This document shows, one piece after another, positions 61,297 to 64,000 of a stretch of DNA of 64,000 nt. Made by a program: the position numbers and the translations under genes. This DNA comes from Pseudoxanthomonas sp. 3HH-4 (GTDB taxonomy: Bacteria > Pseudomonadota > Gammaproteobacteria > Xanthomonadales > Xanthomonadaceae). The notes beneath the pieces were generated by a model. The model worked only from the letters and a program-made list of their open reading frames with translations, did not search any database and was not told the origin of the DNA. Within the stretch, counting starts at the first letter, position 1, and every line of letters starts with the position of its first letter. The stretch covers positions 1-64,000 of the forward strand of contig NZ_VFPB01000003.1 in the NCBI RefSeq assembly GCF_006716465.1, written 5' to 3'.

Positions 61297-63453
61297 ATGT
61301 CCCCCCAACGGTTTACGCGTGGCCTCCTGGCCACCGCCCTGTCCTTGGCCATTTTTCAGGCTCATGCCCAGGCTTCCACTGACGCCGCACCTGCCAACCC
61401 TGATGTAACCGAACTGGATTCGGTCCAAGTCTTGGGCCGGGCCCAAACTCTGTACAAGGCCGACGATGCCGCGGTCGGTACCCGCACCGATACGCCCTTG
61501 GCTATGGTGCCGCAGTCGGTACAAGTCATGCCCCGCGAACTGATCGATGACCAGGCCGCACGCCAGGTCACCGACCTTTACCGGAGTATCAGTGGCATCA
61601 GCTTCTTCAGCTATGCCGGCGTGACCCTGCGGGGATTCCGCCAGGAGAACGTGCTGTACGACGGGCTGCGTGGGGATCCCTATGCAGGCTTCTCCGTCCC
61701 GCAATTGTTCAACATCGAACGGGTCGAAGTACTCAAAGGTCCGGCCGGTGCGCTGTATGGCGGCGGCGATGCCGGCGGTGTCATCAATTACGTTACGCGC
61801 AAGCCGCAAGCCAAGGTGCAGCGCCGGGCCGAAATCCAATTCGGCAACGAGGATTTTGTTGCCGGTTCGGTCGAGGCGACCGGTCCGCTCACCCCGTCCG
61901 GAAGGGTGCGTTATCGCCTGGGAGCCTACGGCGATGGCGAGGAGGGCGTTCGCTGGAATGCGGACAGCCAGAGCGTGATCGGTGATGCCTCGATCGCCAT
62001 GGACATCGGCAAGACCGGCGAACTGACGGTGCAGTACACCGACATCACCCAGAACCTGGGGGGCAACCGGCTCCGCGGGGTGCCAGTGAACGACAACGGC
62101 GAATTCCTCACGAACCGTCGCTGGAATCACAACGAAGCCACCGACTTCCTCGACATGAATGCCAAGGTGCTGCTCGCGCAGTATCGTTTCTCGCCGGCGC
62201 AAGCATGGGACGTCGACTTTGCTGCGCGATGGTTCGAGAACAGCGAGCATCAGATCTACCACGAGCCGATGGGCTTGATCGACCGGGACGGCGATGGCAC
62301 TGCGGAATGGATGACGCGCCAGCTGCGCAACCAGTACCGGGACAACGACGCCATTGCCGTCAACGGCAATGCCGTCTGGCGCTTCAGCACCGGGGCGGTG
62401 GAACACAAGTTGCTGTTCGGCGCCGACTACTACCACGTGGATTCGGATTTCACGGCACAGACAGCCAATAGCGCGGACCTGGTTCGCAACGCAGGACCCG
62501 TGCCCGGCATCGACCTGTTCAATCCCGTATACGGGGTCACCTCCTACCGCGACTACAACCTCGCCGCCCTTCCGTGGCGCGACACCAGCACCCGCGGCAT
62601 TCGCTACGGCGGTTACATCCAAGACGAGCTGACCCTGACACCGCGCTGGTATCTGCTGGCCGGCTTGCGCTGGGACGGCTTTGAGGATGAGGACGTGATC
62701 GGCGGAACCCGCGTGGACGGTCACGACCTCAGTTGGCGCCTGGGCAGTACCTTCGTGCTGCGTGATGGACTGAATGCGTATGCCAGCGTGGCCAGCGGCT
62801 TCGTGCCGCAAGCGACCGGCAACCAGAACCCCGCGGCAGGGGGCCCTTTCGATGCCGAGCAAAGCAAGCAGTGGGAAGTGGGTCTGAAGACTCTGCTGGC
62901 CGATGGCCGCCTCACGCTCAATACGGCGCTCTACCGGATCGATCGCAGCAACATCGTGCAAGCCACGGGCGAAGTCGTGGACGGCACCAACCAGCTGGCG
63001 GCACTTGGCCTGGTACGCAGCGAAGGCCTGGAAGTCGATCTGCTCGCAGACGTGACCGACCGTTGGGTCGTCAACATCGCATACGCCTACAACGACGCCC
63101 GCGTGATCGATGCCGGCAGCAACGGCATCACCAATGCGTCAGGCGATCGCTTCGCCAACGCACCGCGCAACAAGTTGGGCCTGTGGACCCGCTACGACAT
63201 TCCCTCCATCGCATCCGCCATCGGTTTCGGAGCGGACTACACGGACGAGCGCATCAGCCTGGAGGGGCAGCGGGTCAAGCCGTACACGATCTTCGACCTG
63301 AGCTGGCAGACGCAATGGCGGGACTGGAAGTTCCAGGCCAACATCAAGAACCTGTTCGACAAGGTCTATGCGGCCAGCGGCTTCATCGAGCGCAATGGCC
63401 ATTTCCCCGGTGAACCGCGACGGCTCTACCTGCAGGCGGCCTATACGTTCTGA
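61297..63453 (+). CDS. TonB-dependent siderophore receptor
   Basis: I chose ATG 61297 (MSPQRFTRGLLATALSLAIF) because the in-frame TTG at 61285 lies inside the Fur-like box. The 718-residue protein has a leader ending AHAQA. Its plug domain has PLAMVPQSVQVMPRELIDDQ and ARQVTDLYRSISGISFFSYA, followed by GFRQENVLYDGLRGDPYAGF and VEVLKGPAGALYGGGDAGGV. A 22-strand-type barrel ends LYLQAAYTF with terminal Phe. This is the FpvA/FhuA siderophore-receptor subtype. Ligand unknown. A PepSY protein gene starts 4 bp later, as is common for ferric-siderophore reduction. Confidence 0.93.
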   Translation: MSPQRFTRGLLATALSLAIFQAHAQASTDAAPANPDVTELDSVQVLGRAQTLYKADDAAVGTRTDTPLAMVPQSVQVMPRELIDDQAARQVTDLYRSISGISFFSYAGVTLRGFRQENVLYDGLRGDPYAGFSVPQLFNIERVEVLKGPAGALYGGGDAGGVINYVTRKPQAKVQRRAEIQFGNEDFVAGSVEATGPLTPSGRVRYRLGAYGDGEEGVRWNADSQSVIGDASIAMDIGKTGELTVQYTDITQNLGGNRLRGVPVNDNGEFLTNRRWNHNEATDFLDMNAKVLLAQYRFSPAQAWDVDFAARWFENSEHQIYHEPMGLIDRDGDGTAEWMTRQLRNQYRDNDAIAVNGNAVWRFSTGAVEHKLLFGADYYHVDSDFTAQTANSADLVRNAGPVPGIDLFNPVYGVTSYRDYNLAALPWRDTSTRGIRYGGYIQDELTLTPRWYLLAGLRWDGFEDEDVIGGTRVDGHDLSWRLGSTFVLRDGLNAYASVASGFVPQATGNQNPAAGGPFDAEQSKQWEVGLKTLLADGRLTLNTALYRIDRSNIVQATGEVVDGTNQLAALGLVRSEGLEVDLLADVTDRWVVNIAYAYNDARVIDAGSNGITNASGDRFANAPRNKLGLWTRYDIPSIASAIGFGADYTDERISLEGQRVKPYTIFDLSWQTQWRDWKFQANIKNLFDKVYAASGFIERNGHFPGEPRRLYLQAAYTF

Positions 63454-63457
63454 CGTC

Positions 63458-64000
63458 ATGCGCCAGCCACCGCCAGCGACTCCATCATCTTCCTTGCCGA
63501 CCCAGCCCCACAAGGCGGGCGGAAGGCGCCGTTGGTTCGATCTGCACAGTTGGATCGGACTCAAGCTGTGCCTGTTCATGGGCTTTATCTGCCTGACAGG
63601 CACCTTGGCGGTGTTTGCGCAGGAAATCGACTGGCTGGTGCACGCGGAAATGCGCGTGACTCCCGGCGAGCAGCGCGCCAGCTGGGGTCAGATGGTCGAT
63701 GCGGTGCAGCGGGCCCATCCTGACTGGTCGCTTCAAGGCCTGGCTGCACCGCATGCATCGCGCTTCGCCGCCAAGGCCCAGGTGCGTACGAATGATGGAA
63801 GGCTGCGGTTTGTCTGGGTCGACCCGTACACCGGCAAGGTGACGGGGGATACCCATTGGTTCAATGCCCACCGTTTCCTGCGCAACACGCATCGCCACCT
63901 CATGCTGCCCGTCAAGTACGGCGTACCGCTGGTGGCAGCGCTGTCGATCCCCTTGCTGCTGTCCCTTGTCAGCAGCCTCTTCATCTACAAGCGCTGGTGG
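63458..64000 (+). CDS. PepSY-domain (PiuB-like) membrane protein, partial
   Basis: The frame starts at ATG 63458 and runs 181 codons off the window's end. After a polar N-terminus come FDLHSWIGLKLCLFMGFICL (first membrane helix with heme-type His), TGTLAVFAQEIDWLVHAEMR, then a PepSY domain (AHPDWSLQGLAAPHASRFAA) and WFNAHRFLRNTHRHLMLPVK. VPLVAALSIPLLLSLVSSLF begins the next membrane helix. These are landmarks of PepSY-associated TM (PiuB-like) proteins that reduce ferric siderophores in the inner membrane. It is probably cotranscribed with the receptor. Confidence 0.88.
   Translation, partial: MRQPPPATPSSSLPTQPHKAGGRRRWFDLHSWIGLKLCLFMGFICLTGTLAVFAQEIDWLVHAEMRVTPGEQRASWGQMVDAVQRAHPDWSLQGLAAPHASRFAAKAQVRTNDGRLRFVWVDPYTGKVTGDTHWFNAHRFLRNTHRHLMLPVKYGVPLVAALSIPLLLSLVSSLFIYKRWW

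Noticed and set aside
1-64000. CRISPR array or tRNA gene
   Set aside because: No regularly spaced repeats and no tRNA-like cloverleaf were noticed in the intergenic stretches.

Overview
The window is high-GC DNA of a Gram-negative heterotroph. The complete xylan and arabinan side-chain cluster, a LacI-type regulator, a TonB-dependent siderophore receptor, an OprD-like porin, a LigD/Ku pair, and gene and codon style all point to the Xanthomonadaceae, most likely Pseudoxanthomonas or a close relative. This is inference from gene content, because no 16S or other marker is present. No tRNA, rRNA or CRISPR array was seen.

Left block (1-16.4 kb): a hemicellulose utilisation locus. It opens with the last codons of xylose isomerase and a xylose-type MFS porter, then a convergent LacI regulator. 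A long plus-strand run follows: GH67 alpha-glucuronidase, SGNH acetylesterase, GH43, GH3 with PA14, a GPH-type glycoside symporter, GH43, an aldose 1-epimerase, an internally deleted esterase and a third GH43. Most neighbours overlap by ATGA or are a few bases apart, so it reads as one operon that strips glucuronate, acetate, arabinose and xylose from imported oligosaccharides.

Scar block (16.4-17.7 kb): a decayed NmrA-type oxidoreductase abuts a decayed IS3 transposase. The transposase is truncated and frameshifted, and one catalytic Asp has become Gly.

Middle block (17.7-42.7 kb): transport, envelope and lipid genes. These are a YkvA-like protein, GltS, an AI-2E family permease, a thioesterase, 3-hydroxybutyrate dehydrogenase with a patatin, an OprD-like porin, a three-gene efflux system (NodT, HlyD, DUF2955) and two-component genes. 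Next is an unusual envelope cluster at 34.5-41.1 kb: two DUF2092 paralogues around a PlpD-like patatin/beta-barrel protein, with a glycine-rich exported protein, an outer-membrane barrel and a DUF4136 lipoprotein. An I78-type inhibitor lipoprotein and a DUF4239 membrane protein follow.

Accessory block (42.8-48.4 kb): IS30 debris in two diverged direct copies, an Ohr/DUF2798/cupin run, a LysR regulator divergent from an SDR-tautomerase pair, and a second scar. In that scar a truncated isochorismatase-like gene is joined to a frameshifted thioredoxin-fold fragment.

Right block (48.4-64 kb): an ABC1/UbiB kinase-like protein, then a non-homologous end-joining island (Ku, two-CBS protein, GIY-YIG-like protein, LigD). 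Two cyclic-di-GMP proteins follow (MASE1-PAS-GGDEF and sensor-PAS-PAS-degenerate GGDEF-EAL). The window ends with a siderophore receptor behind a Fur-like site and the start of a PepSY reductase-like protein. Several intergenic stretches hold short coding relics, which suggests repeated local deletion.
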